64,000 nucleotides of DNA from assembly GCA_009760855.2 (NCBI GenBank), contig WPIO01000004.1:2112001-2176000 (forward strand). Direction: 5' to 3'. This DNA is from Cristatella mucedo (lineage: Eukaryota; Bryozoa; Phylactolaemata; Cristatellidae). This document shows, piece by piece, positions 47,801-57,938 of this stretch (position 1 is its first letter; every line of letters begins with the position of its first letter). A model generated the notes under the pieces. The model made no database searches. It was not told where the DNA came from and saw only the letters and a list, made by a program, of their open reading frames with translations. A program made the translations under genes and the position numbers.

Positions 47801-50800
47801 TTTCAGCAGACGAGCTCGTTTCGCCAGATTTTATTGATGCAGCCACATCGCATGCACCTCGGAAAACCTTTTAAGAATGGTCACAGGTTTTCATTCCACA
47901 ATTATTTTCATCGGAGGGGCTTTATGAAGGCATGAACGCCCACAATTCATTTAATAAAGAAGACTAAAAATCTTTCGGCTGAGCCGTTAATATCTAGGGA
48001 GTACGACATCTCAGCATTGGCCAGTAAATCTGTTATTGTCTTATAAATATGTTTTGGGTCCGACTGGCAGGACTTCAGTTTTCGAGTGAAAAAAGAGCAC
48101 TGACTTTTTTTAGCTTCCGGGTTAAAACTCGAAGGAAGTCTCTGAAATTGAGTAGATCTGCATCAGGCCCCGATTTCCTAAAATGAAGTTCAAGCCTGCC
48201 CCTAAGACAGCTCAAATTTTCAAATTTTTTGTAAATTGAAAGGAACCTACACGACTCTGCATGCGGATAGACTGCACGGGTGCATGCTTGTCAAGAGCAC
48301 CCCTGGGTGTCACGATCACAGTATCAGTAAGAGTATGTTGGCCATCGGTCGGGTCTGGGTGCAGATCACAAAGATCTGCATCGCAAACAGATTCCAAAAA
48401 TGTGTCTATGTCAATGCCTTTTAAGTTAAATGCTTGAAAAGTTCAAAAATACCATGTACATACATGGGAGCTGGAACAGGTGCGGCTACCAGAGTTGACC
48501 TAGCAGAATTTCTATGCATATGATATAGGATTCTGTTACTTGTAATCACTCACCTAGGCTACGGACAGAGTTGTTGCCAACCTATAAAGCTGACAGCAGC
48601 TTAAAGAAACCTCCCGGCAGATGAGAATAAGCCCTAACAGTACCGGTTAAAGGCTCTCATAATCCATCCCAAATACAATGCTGTTCCCCGATTCCTGGCT
48701 GCCCCTCAGTGTCTACGTTTAAGCAGGTCACTCGTGATCTAGTCCTAAAGTTCATATCCCAATCCAAGAAGACAACAAGTCCTCTGGACCATATTCCCAG
48801 TCCTATTCCTACGTTGAATTGGTCTGCTGCTGGCATGCATAACTAACATAATTCATATGTCATTAGCCTCGGGTCATGTCCCAGCACCGTTCAAAAAAGC
48901 TGTAGTCAGACCAATTATCAAGAAAGCGACACTAGACTAAGAGAACTTGAGCAACTACCGCCTAATCTCCCTTCTACCATTCCTATCAACGACACTGGAA
49001 CGGGTCGTAGCAGACCAGCTGAACTCATATATCGAAACTTCAAACCTTGCTGTTAAGTTATAGTCTGACTTTAGAGCTAACCACTACACGGAGTCAGCAT
49101 TGCGTAGGGTATACAACGACCTACCTAGGAATGCAGACATGGGTAGAGTGTCTCTGCTTGTTTTGCTCGATCTTAAGGCAGCTTTTGATACTATCGATCC
49201 CAGAGTTCTTGTAGAGTACCTCACTTCTCGCCTGGGCATCACTTGCACTGCTCTGCAATGGATCAGGTCCTATCTCAGTGGGACACTCCAGAGTATTGAC
49301 GTGAATAAGCAAAGATCATCCGAGCTACCTCTGAAATATAGGGTACCCCAGGGCACGGTGCTAGGTCCGGTTCCTTTCACGGTTTATACTCTCCCTCTTG
49401 CTGATGCGATTACCAAGCACAATCTAGGTTTTTAATTATACGCGGATGACACTCAGTTGTACCTTTGCTTTGATCCGTCCCAACCTTCGAGCACCTCAAA
49501 TTCTCTCAACTTACTTGCTACATGTATTGATGACATCCCCACATGGATGGCGGCAAATTTTCATTAATTAAACGATGATAAAACTAACTTACTAGTTATG
49601 GGCAAACCCAGTGTGATTCAGAAATTGGAAAGGCTGACGCTCAAAATTGGCTCTGCCAGCATATCTCCTGCTGCATCAGCTCAAAATCTAGGTGCCATGT
49701 TCCAAAGTGACCTCTCGTTAGTCGACCACATTAGCTCCACAGTCAAGTCTGCCTACTTTCAGCTAAGTAACATTGCTAAAATTTGGGCTTGTTTAGAAAA
49801 GTATACCATGTCTAAGTTGGTCCATGCATTCGTGACATCCCGTCGCGACTTCTGCAACTCACTGCTTACTGGCCTACCGGCATGTGCGATCAGGCGATTA
49901 CAGCTGTTGCAAACCTCTGCAGCCAGGTTTGTCTGTCGTGAGCGTCGCAGTTGCCACATCACACCACTTCTCGCTGACCTGCACTGGCTACCAGCCAAGC
50001 AACGGATTGACTTCAAGGTTTTGTCGCTCACTTTTAGGTCACTTCATTCTTTGGCTCCAGCCTATCTCTCAGATGTACTCCGCCACCAGGCCAAGCATCG
50101 TACCACCTGCTTCTCGGAATCCAACAATCTACCAATGCCTCTTACAAACTTCAAATCCTTTGGAGACCGTGCATTTAGTTCGTATGCTCCCAAAGCCTAG
50201 AACTCCCTCCCGACTTGGGTCAGAACACTCCCTGACTTGACCACATTTAAAAAGAACTTAAAAACGAACCTATTTAGGACAGCATTTAGTGGGTCCCTGT
50301 GATTCATCCTTCATGTGCTCATGCGTGCTGACATTGTGCATGCTGCCACTAAACACATTTGCATGCTGACCCTGTGCATGTCACCCCTAACCTTGTTATT
50401 CATGTTGTTTATTAAGCATGAGATTACTCACCATTCAATTGCATTTCCCTTTGCAGAAAATTTAAAATTCCTAGAAAAAGATTGAGTATTTTGAGTGGGT
50501 TTTATCAATTGCATTATTATTATTATTATTATTATTAACCGAAAACGAGACCGAACAATGATCCGAGATGGTCAGAGGGCACACCGAAAGGCCAGTGGGG
50601 AAGACACTCTTAATAATAAGAATAATAATGCACTTGGTAAAGCGTCCTCAAAGAACTCAATCTCTTACTATGCGCTTTACATTTGCCGGTGATTAACGTA
50701 AGACTTGACTAATAATAAAGATAGGCGAATAAAAAGAACAAACATTTAAAGCTTTTAATTCCATCTCTGTCTCTATTGCCGATCTGGAAGATTAATTAAA

Positions 50801-53800
50801 TATTAATTGAACACCTTACATTGTTAAGTAATAACTATCTCATTGTATATAATTTAATATACCTTCGTCCCTAACACCACAAACAACATGTAGTTAGTGA
50901 CTTGGAAGGAGGAGCTAAGAATTACTGGAAAGGTTCGGCCATATTCAACAGCTAAAGAGTAGATGTGGTTGCATACCATCTTTTGATGTCCGTTCCATAG
51001 CCTTGGATCTGCACATCAAAACCTAGAGACTCTAACTGTCTTTAAGATCAAAGAAATGAAACGGTTAGTTTTTGTCCGTAAAGCACCCGAGGGCACGATG
51101 AGGCCGAATCAGGTGCAGCCGTTCAGCTAGGTATGTAGAAGCCAAGTTTCGGCGGGTAATGAGGGCCAGCATGAGAACCTTACTCTGTATCCATTGATCA
51201 GCAAGAAGCCATCAAAGCTCCTTCAGTGAACGAGTCGCGCGTCAGAATCTCTTAGATTCGGCGAGCCGTAATGGCTCATGGCTTATGGTGGCTACTTTTC
51301 ATGACCTCGGCCCTGAGGACGTGGGTTCGAATCCAGCGGTTTGCGATCCTTTATCACCACTGCAAGCGGTGGTGGTGATAGCCGTCAAGGCTACTCTGTC
51401 GCTATACAAAAAGAGGCTGTTAAATCAGCTAGTATTCATTCATTTATTTATTCCGTTATCAAGCTTTGCAGCACTTATTCGTCGCTTTCTTCAGGGACGT
51501 CTAGGGACGTCTTTCGGTAGGCCTGCGTAAATGGAGTTACAATACTCTAGCCATCAGAGAACCTGTGAGATAGTCACATTTTTGCAAGTCGCCGTGGTAG
51601 ACGGGCCCTAATCTTAGTGAGATTCGTCAAATTTTTGCAAGTCGCCGTGGTCAATGGGCCCTAATCTTACATGGGGATCGGGTGCGACGGCTAGCTGTGG
51701 AGATATTCGTCTTGATGAAACTTGAGGTTACTAGTTGCGATTTAACGACGGCTTTAGTCAATGGCAGCTTCATAGAAGCGCAAATATAGACAACTGCGTT
51801 AAGCGACGAAGGTTTAAAACTCACGGGCCATGCTGCCGATATCTGGGGATTGAAACCTCTCTGGATTGGAAACTAAATTGTTCACAACTCCTTCGAATTG
51901 TTTTTTTTAGTCCCCACTTTTTATGACTGTGGTTTTCGAGCTAAACTTAAAAAAGAGGCTCTAGACTTTCTAAGCTTCTGGAAGTAGACTCGGAGAAGAT
52001 ATTTGAAAATGATAAGACATGTCATAATTGGAGGCTTCTCAAAGCAGTGTCCTTTCCTTCGCCTAACTCGAAACATCTTTTACAGTGTTTGGTAGGTTGA
52101 AATTAATTCGAGTGACTCTGCACAGGGGCACAATGTGCGGGAGCATTATCGCCATGAGCACTCCTAACGAGCATACTAGTTCTGCATCAGTGAGGGTGTC
52201 GGTCGAATGTGCATACAGATGAAGAAGACCCGCCTCACACCGACAGATTTCAAAAAGGTATTCTGGGCCTGTGCTTTATAAGTTAGGTGGCTGGACACAC
52301 TCGACTTTACCCTCCAAGAACAACGGGGCAGGAACAGTACGAGACTGACCGATGAACTCAGATGACCAGCAAATAACGAGGTCCGTGGATAGACATTCTT
52401 AATGATAACGAGATCCAGTACAGGCTGGACCCTCACTCGTTTCGTCGATGCACACTGTCAGGCGTCAAGCGACCTAATTCCTGTTTCTCTTTTTGCCCCT
52501 CTGGTTCTCGAGGTAAACCCAGTAACTCAACAAATAAAAATTCTTCGTATGCAACATCCTTCGCTAACAGCACAGCAAGTTGGCTGTATGCAAGAATGAT
52601 GAAGGATCAGTTCAGGCATTCCATCTTAGACTCTCGAGAACCGCTTCTGCAGTGGGAAATCCAAAATATAGGCCTGGTGGCGGCATCAGCGACTGTATTT
52701 ATGCTACCAAGAGAATACTCTTCCAAACTGGTCATGTGTGCCTTAGTCACTCATGGATGGATGAACAAGAGCGTGGGCGAATGCCTCGCTATGGCAGATT
52801 TACCGATTCAACCAGCCACGAGGCACAGTCTGCAGCTAAAGTCGGCTCTATACCAGAGCGACCTAGCCGTCTTCCATCTATTTTGTGAAGGCGGATCAAC
52901 TTGAACTCATTTGCTCTGTGACTGCCTTCTGGTAGAGCCAATGGACATAGCCAGGCCTCACCTGAATCGTTCGGTTTTATCTCTGCCGGAGTGCATGGTG
53001 ACGCCGTCAATTATTGGCAGATGTAACAATACTAGCATTAGCTTTTTACGGATCCACCTTGTCAGCGACAACTGGACTGTGACCCCATCATTTAAGATCC
53101 TGCTCAAAAACAACAATCAAGCCCTCATGGAAGGCGGAGGACCTAATCGTCACAGATGAGCAGGAATCTTGAGCTCTTTTTCTGACACGGCGACATTGAA
53201 CAGCAGCCGCATTGCTCTTTGTTGCTGACACTCTTGGGTCACGGGTATCCAGAGAACTACAGGGCTCCCATACTTTTTTCTGTACCATTGAGTAACCCAA
53301 GGCTCTTGCAGAACCCTTGCACCAGTTACACGATTATAGTCAAGATTGCTGCGTGAAAGAAATAATTCTCGAAGTTGATTTTCTCATCGTACGGCGAGAC
53401 ACAGCGGACACAGAGGGGCAGGACGTATCGATGTCCTCGAGTTTTTAAACATTGTGTACAACGATTAGGATAATGCCAAACTGAGTTTGAGCAGCTATAA
53501 CATTGATTTGCAAAGCTATAGGTTGCTTGCGAAGTGCCCTAGGAGAAGCAATCTTTATCCAGTTCATTTACAGCTTCCTGCATCATTTAAGCACATTATT
53601 TTTTTGCACACTAAGAGTTCTTTCTTAATCTATTGCGTTACAATTATAAAATTGCTCTTATTCTGTAAGAACTTTGGCTTCGTGACAAGTACAGTGAGTT
53701 AAATAGATCCATTTATTATAAGATAAGTAACAATTCATGTCATGTGGTGCTCATACGGTTGTAAGTATTAGAAAATGAATCACAATTTACTTATATTTAC

Positions 53801-56800
53801 TGTGATATGTTATATTTCCTGTTGTTGTGACTAGTCTTAAGATTCGAATAAGAAGTACGTGTCCTTTATTTGCTGCTGCGCTGAAAATTGGGTCCTTTAT
53901 CGTGGCTTTGAGCACAATTTCCGTCTCGGTTTTGTTGTATTGTCCTTGATTAAGGCATTCAAAAGTTTGCTACCTCTTGGTTTATTCTGGTATAAGTTAG
54001 CTCTTACGTTCTCCTTGAATTTTTCTCTGTGACTTTCAACGTGTTGGATTTTATGGAATACATTGCATCTATACCCAGCAAGTAAATGTATTAGAACTGG
54101 AACCAGCCCATTATAATCTCGCACAGTGCGATTGCTTAGCCAGCAATAAATCTTTGCAAGCGAACGTCCCCAAGCTTCTTTCTCTATCCAGTAGACTGTT
54201 TCGGTCAAGGCTGCCCAACAATACATTCCAGATAAAATATACTTCAACATATTTTTGCAACAATATATTACGCTGATTATTTTGGCAATGCCAATATATT
54301 GTTCCGAATTGGTTTGCAATACCAATATATTTGACAGTATATTGTAATATATTGAGGTATTATTGTAAACTTATTCGTCTCTGTCACGTGATACATAATA
54401 CATAAACATACATAAATTGGCTTTTCACATTTTAAAAGATCCAACTAAAATCATATCCGGACATGCATCCGTATAAATCATTGTTAAATAGTCATAATTG
54501 TCCAAGTGCACAATCCTGTACAATCTTGGTGGCGCCATTTCGTCTCAGAGATCACCAACTTTGAGCTTGAGTTTAAGTTCTCATCCGAAAGTCCCACCTG
54601 ACAACAAAAAGGTCTGTCAGCTTTACTTTGGTAAGAATCCTGCCGGTTCCGAAGCCAATACGTGGAAATGCACTTGTGGAACTGTTCGCAAACAAATCAT
54701 TAAGCTCGGCTGTACGAATCTGATATCCCACATCAAGCAGAAGCAATCGAATTATCTAGAAATAACTCACTTAGCACAAAAATCACATGGAGACGGCTAA
54801 TCTGAAACAGCAAGTGTCATCACCGGAACTGAGCGATCACTATCTGGAAAGACAACCTTGGAGTGCAAGCTTGATATTCGATCAACAAATGTATTTAAAT
54901 GACTGGAATTGATCTTCATAGATGAGCTCGAATCGATCTTTAGCGAAAAAGAGCTCACCCGAAGCAATATGACACTACATCCAATCTCTGTCAAAACACT
55001 TAAGAAGTATATGTTCAAGCTGGTTGAGGCGGTGGCAAAAATATATCTGTCAATGTCGATACGGCTACCGCTTTTGCTCTTGTGTGTGATAAATTATATG
55101 AGGATTAAGCACACTTTATTGGTCTTTTTATGGTCTACCCTGGCAAGGGGAATGCAGCTGATCCTGAAATTCGTCTGTTGGCCTTCGCACCTCGCCTTGA
55201 CGAGACGAATTTTACTGCCAAGAACCACATCAATTTCATCAAATTGACACTAGAGTGGTACTTCTTGTCTCTCGACCCCCTGTTCTGTTTGATTGGGAAC
55301 AACTGCTCTACCAACAAGGCAACAGCGGACCGGCTTGGTGTGCCACTTCTGGGTTTCCGCAGTCGACGCTTTTATTTGGTTGATGAGGCATTCATAAGCA
55401 CATTCCTCGCAACTCAATCGGAGTAGATTGGGAAGCTCATGTCAAAGTTGCCAACACTCGCCCAGTCATGTCGATTGCTTGATGACATCCAAGCGCCCAG
55501 TCAAGCGAATCGTCACCCACTGGACGAGTGTTCCAGATATGTTTCAGCGCTTCGGAAGACTCCTTCAAAATCATGATGAGGCAGATGATGAAATAATGGA
55601 CCTGGTTCTCACAGCTGGGCAGAAGAGGAACATTCAGAATCGCCAGCAAGCACCAGCCGATTTTGAATCTGCTACGATAGACCTGGAGCGATGCGGCATG
55701 TCTTTGAAAGAATCGGATGTTTTATTCCGATCGATCGTTGACTCGTATTCAGAGTTTACCTTCGACCGCTATCTAGGCAACGATGCAGATATCATCCACA
55801 GGAAAGATTTGGAAACGGCCATCGTCAAGGTACAAGAAAACAAGGAGAACACTCATACAGTTCGTGAAGACCGTTCTATTGAACAACTGTTGCTAGCTGC
55901 AGCTCAGGACTCGGAAGAAGCGGTAGATGACAATGCTCAATTGACTCGGTTGCTGAGCCAGCACTCAAGTGGCAGAATGTTGAAGAGAAGAAAGCGCGCA
56001 GCAAGTACATCAACAAGCGCTTCTTGCCTCTAACATCATGTGAGGTGGAGAGACTTTTCTCCATGACAAAACGAGTGCTCTGTCCTAAACGTCGTAGTTT
56101 GCAACCCAGAACCTTGGAGGCGCTGCTTTTTCGGAATCAAAACAAGTCCCTATGGAATTGGGCTCTGGTCACCATTAGATAGTGAATGAAAATTACTCAG
56201 AGACAGTTGATGATAACGAAGAGAATGAAGAAGAATATGAAGAGGATTGGTGAAATCACAGACAATAAATTGCAATATAAGACGTGTAAGATGTGCAATA
56301 TATTGCATTGGTGGCATAGAATATTGCAATATATACTGTATCTTTTAATTGAATATTGCCATATATTTATTGTTTAATATCAGGAGATTGAATGCAATAA
56401 CAATATTATTGTACACAGCCTTGGTTTTGACGAATTCTTATAACTCTCATCTATTATCTAATTATCTATTCAAGCACTCCAAAAACGCTGCAGGGCTTGA
56501 GGCCACGACTTTAGTCATCAGATGCATTCGCATCACATCTCAGTCGTTTAAGGCGAGCACCTTGTTCTTTGGGTAAAACCATTAGTTTGGTAACATGGCG
56601 GTAATAAGTTAATTATAGGATCGCCTAAATGTACTTGGTATCACAGGAAAAAAGTTTGAAATCTGTTACCCATTGTGATTAATAACCATTTTGCAATGAC
56701 AGGGTTTCTACCATGCGTTGACACGCATACAGAAGCAAACAAGTATTAAGCTCACGATAGAATGCTGAGGCCAAAAAGAAGCCACCGGTTAATAATTATA

Positions 56801-57931
56801 ACAATATAATATTAAAAAGTATATATTTTTAGTTTTACAAAAGAAATTATATCACACAAGGCGAAGCCACTTCGGATTATTCATAAATTAGACGTCTTGT
56901 TACTAAATTGTGTACCGTAAAAAGGCAAACCAAACGGGAACAAATGAAGAAGACGATTTCGTGAGGAAAACAGAATAGCTGATGGGACCGGATACATTTT
57001 TAAGTTGTCTTTTAACAGAATCAGGGTCACTGTAGCTGGAAGCGGGCTCCACACCTTCGTTGCATCTATAAGCAGGAGGTTCATTCACTAAAAAGGTTTC
57101 AATCAAGTTGGAGAGTCACCACGATGAATAGATCCCTATTGAAAGGTGTGAGAGTACTTTTTATAAGCAAGGAGTTGAAGAGGTAAGCTGATGCAAGTGC
57201 ATTTAGTGGGTGGTAAGGCCGCTTTATAAGTTCTGAATTTCATCGTTACGGGTATAGTCGGAAGTACTGATTAGGAAGTTACAGTAACAAGAAGCAATCT
57301 CGCGAAGGTGTGTAGTAGTTCGGCTGTAGTACTAAATAAAATCTTTTCTGAACAGGCCCTGATTTGGATAAAGTTACGCAGCTGAAAGTAGGCTGACTTT
57401 TAGAAAACTGTGTCAAATTATATGTCATTTTTAAATAGTACACCTTTACGAGCTGCAATTCCTTGAGTGATTATATCTCGACCAATCGTGAGGGTTATAC
57501 CTTACAGTTTCGGATTACGTCAGCTTTTAAAAACACAATGTTTGTTATAGCTCCGTTTACGATACTTGACCATGAATATATTATTATAACTATTAATAAT
57601 CGATTTATTTAATGTCTATTGTGAAACATTCGACTGTTTTTGCTGTAGACAACAGAAAGAGGTGAATCACGGGGACTGCTTCGATGCACAGATCATTAGG
57701 CAGCCGTTACGACAACATCTAAGCCTACAGCCCACTCAGTCGGCGGCAGAAAAACCATCCGAAGCCGGAGCAGGTGCAGTCACGTATTCTAAAAACGAGC
57801 CTCTCTATACTTCACTGTCGATCCGTCCGACCAGCGAGCACATCTATCTATCATTGAGGGTACCTGAGAGCACTTATCATCTGATGCAAGACCTCGTGCT
57901 AAACGATTATGAACTAGAACCCACCGTCTAG
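38127..57931 (+). CDS. RCP-B: predicted five-exon type I receptor with tyrosine-rich tail
   Basis: Exons 38127-38208, 38977-39438, 42886-42954, 46355-46457 and 57649-57931 join in frame (phases 1,1,1,2) to 999 nt, 332 residues plus stop. Predicted order: signal peptide (1 to about 26), one extracellular domain (28-181; Cys at domain positions 7, 42, 107, 147; five N-glycosylation sequons), Thr/Ser stalk (182-204), membrane helix (about 209-233), HCRKRR stop-transfer, and a tail of about 95 residues. Tail tyrosines are at 285, 292, 305, 315 and 326. YTSL and YLSL are separated by nine residues, resembling an ITAM; YHLM and YELE follow. If phosphorylated, they could recruit SH2 proteins (inference). 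AATAAA follows the stop by one base. The architecture resembles invertebrate recognition receptors, but I recognise no named family. It looks intact. Confidence 0.78.
38209..38976 (+). other. RCP-B intron 1
   Basis: A 768-bp intron without the RCP-A private insert. The acceptor is a long T-rich tract ending tttctttcag. Confidence 0.65.
38977..39438 (+). CDS. RCP-B exon 2: extracellular domain
   Basis: The 462-nt symmetrical phase 1 exon encodes 154 residues. Relative to RCP-A it has an extra sequon (N65, NKT) and keeps the four cysteines. Hand comparison gives about 36 replacement and 10 silent nucleotide differences. The replacements cluster at domain residues 15-19, 38-44, 65-74, 80-88 and 143-145. 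The fold is unassigned; CUB-like is the best guess. The overlapping minus-strand ORF at 38819-39229 is a shadow. Confidence 0.82.
40563..40632 (+). mobile_element. LINE tail fragment in intron 2
   Basis: Counterpart of 8255-8325: 'agagattgaggtctctgaga' and 'tttatcaagtgtgttatta' with an ATT-rich end. Confidence 0.6.
40723..41140 (-). mobile_element. LINE-beta 3' fragment, private to RCP-B
   Basis: Antisense LINE-beta terminus ('tatctccgtctgtaactc', then 'caaagagaaagtgggaagca') to about 41140. RCP-A is uninterrupted here: 'tatcgtacccttgatttttg' at 8408 continues directly. Confidence 0.75.
41385..41520 (-). mobile_element. SINE-B candidate (tRNA-like head)
   Basis: The minus strand reads 'agctggtttggtccggtggt' then 'taagatgctcgg' and 'ggttttggtctcgagcc', which can be laid on tRNA A and B boxes. 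The partner at 8640-8790 is more decayed. Confidence 0.45.
41729..41815. repeat. (AG)n microsatellite, about 43 units
   Basis: A pure dinucleotide run. The RCP-A site (about 8978-9000) has only a short 'gtgagagaaagagaaag', so the array expanded after the duplication. Ser-Leu repeat ORFs here are artefacts. Confidence 0.95.
42190..42368 (-). mobile_element. SINE-A, minus strand, private to RCP-B
   Basis: The minus strand carries the B box 'ggtcgtgggttcgattcctg' and the body with 'caagcggtggtgatagcc'. It is flanked by an AAT/AAAT-rich tail on the left. RCP-A at about 9362 is empty, passing from 'acccttcttgtgctatctta' without interruption. Confidence 0.8.
42886..42954 (+). CDS. RCP-B exon 3: Ser/Thr-rich stalk
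   Basis: 69 nt, phase 1-1. It encodes AATSTPTTTVYQTSASFYSD followed by SS, a Thr/Ser-rich membrane-proximal spacer with likely O-glycosylation. Donor gtgagt, acceptor catcactag. Confidence 0.72.
43500..43945 (+). mobile_element. 5'-truncated LINE-alpha, private to RCP-B intron 3
   Basis: It starts at 'ttctcggaatccagcagtct' in the C-terminal coding region and ends with the tail block and (ATT)n at about 43941. A short duplication of ATTCAGC flanks it. RCP-A has the empty site 'gcattcagccttcaaa' at about 10643. Confidence 0.85.
44345..44505 (-). mobile_element. SINE-A, minus strand, private to RCP-B
   Basis: The minus strand has the B-box region 'cgttggttcgaatcctgtgg', the body 'caagcggtggtgatggcc', and the terminal 'gctgttgaatcagctag'. 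It is absent at about 11030 in RCP-A. Confidence 0.8.
44820..45870 (-). mobile_element. LINE-alpha, minus strand, with SINE-A and internal deletion
   Basis: Counterpart of 11345-12960, but about 0.55 kb corresponding to 12015-12548 is missing at about 45465 ('atatctaatatatgcattaa'). It still contains the nested SINE-A and the 12-bp hairpin. Confidence 0.7.
44990..45165 (+). mobile_element. SINE-A, plus strand, shared with RCP-A
   Basis: It reads 'gccgtgatggcacacttggt' and 'aaggcggttgctctactcga' (A-box region), 'ggtcatgatttcaaatcctg' (decayed B box), then the body. Cleaner head than the 11512 copy. Confidence 0.75.
46355..46457 (+). CDS. RCP-B exon 4: transmembrane segment
   Basis: 103 nt. 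It encodes the helix [19 protein letters not shown] and AGIIIVL, then HCRKR. Phases in 1, out 2. Differences from RCP-A are conservative and keep hydrophobicity. Acceptor gattgtttcag, donor gtaatg. Confidence 0.82.
46458..48430 (-). mobile_element. LINE-beta, minus strand, shared insertion at exon 4 donor
   Basis: Counterpart of 13543-15530. It begins at the donor with the (TAATG)n tail, then antisense C-terminal coding ('[20 protein letters not shown]', '[14 protein letters not shown]', 46851-47048), and ends near 48430 in the linker region. Confidence 0.75.
48657..50535 (+). mobile_element. LINE-alpha, plus strand, shared with RCP-A
   Basis: Counterpart of 15725-17612. Open pieces are 49100-49435 (RT palm: 'LLVLLDLKAAFDTIDPRVL', degraded 'RVPQGTVLGP') and 49598-50200 (C-terminal region from '[13 protein letters not shown]' to '[10 protein letters not shown]', 200 residues). 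A stop just before the '[14 protein letters not shown]' box and another near 49566 separate them. It ends in (ATT)n. Confidence 0.85.
50608..50710 (-). mobile_element. LINE-alpha 3' end, minus strand
   Basis: Counterpart of 17693-17790: AAT units, then 'gcacttggtaaagcgtcctc' and 'gcgctttacatttgc'. Confidence 0.65.
50930..52440 (-). mobile_element. LINE-beta-like (subfamily b), minus strand, with nested SINE-A
   Basis: Antisense LINE from its C-terminal region (near 51110, 'PYLAELLH' equivalent) to an endonuclease-end region at 52176-52436, whose frame reads 'VLDLVIIKN'. A SINE-A interrupts it at 51258-51445. A 'caagtcgccgtggt' segment is duplicated locally at 51585 and 51638. Confidence 0.6.
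51258..51445 (+). mobile_element. SINE-A, plus strand, private to RCP-B
   Basis: Head 'cgagccgtaatggctcatgg', B box 'gacgtgggttcgaatccagc', body 'actgcaagcggtggtggtga' and end 'gaggctgttaaatcagctag'. It sits inside the LINE-beta-like element, and RCP-A is continuous at the matching point (about 18332-18340). Confidence 0.85.
52440..53800. other. Unassigned intron 4 DNA
   Basis: 52440-52900 is unique to RCP-B and carries two overlapping plus-strand ORFs of about 100 codons (52580-52888, 52596-52904) in different frames, with no recognised motif. 52920-53800 aligns to RCP-A 24040-24890. Confidence 0.4.
53897..54205 (-). CDS. Unrecognised coding-like ORF beside hAT-2
   Basis: The minus strand is open for about 103 codons outside the transposon; the full ORF runs on to 54325 only by crossing the hAT-2 end. 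It is rich in charged residues, for example 'HVESHREKFKENVRANLYQN', 'CWLSNRTVRDYNGLVPVLIH' and a basic C terminus ('KPRRKL'). It is absent from RCP-A. It may be part of a captured gene or an unidentified mobile element. No family recognised, and coding status is uncertain. Confidence 0.3.
   Translation of the reverse strand, partial: TETVYWIEKEAWGRSLAKIYCWLSNRTVRDYNGLVPVLIHLLAGYRCNVFHKIQHVESHREKFKENVRANLYQNKPRGSKLLNALIKDNTTKPRRKLCSKPR
54206..56423 (+). mobile_element. hAT-2 DNA transposon, private to RCP-B intron 4
   Basis: The termini CAAGGCTG and CAGCCTTG match hAT-1. The flanking 8 bp gtttcggt/gttttgac agree at 5 of 8, with two further transitions, consistent with an old target duplication. 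It is longer than hAT-1 (2218 against 1897 bp). Inside, plus-strand transposase pieces are better preserved. RCP-A lacks it, so it arrived after the duplication or was lost from RCP-A. Confidence 0.85.
54498..56170 (+). pseudogene. hAT transposase pseudogene of hAT-2
   Basis: Pieces in several frames: 54498-54800 with a BED-finger-like 'WKCTCGTVRK...NLISHIKQK' segment, 54909-55247, 55130-55426 with 'CLIGNNCSTNKATADRLGV' and 'VPLLGF', 55428-56033 (201 residues), and the C-terminal 'CEVERLFSM' equivalent at about 56038-56065. A stop at 55424-55426 and frame shifts break it. Confidence 0.8.
56424..57648 (+). other. Distal RCP-B intron 4
   Basis: Aligns to RCP-A 26110-28093. No gene or repeat recognised beyond short AT-rich stretches. 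Confidence 0.5.
57649..57931 (+). CDS. RCP-B exon 5: cytoplasmic tail
   Basis: The phase 2 acceptor (tttttgctgtag) completes an Arg codon with exon 4. The 93 residues that follow contain 'TYSKNEPLYTSLSIRPTSEH' and then 'IYLSLRVPESTYHLMQ', ending 'NDYELEPTV' before TAG at 57929. Tyrosine density rises sharply toward the C terminus. The start often assigned at GTG 57662 is not needed, as this is an internal exon. Confidence 0.78.
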
Positions 57932-57932
57932 C

Positions 57933-57938
57933 AATAAA
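57933..57938 (+). promoter_or_regulatory. Polyadenylation signal candidate for RCP-B
   Basis: AATAAA lies one base after the TAG stop, implying a very short 3' UTR if used. RCP-A has AATGAA at the same place (28371). Confidence 0.5.
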
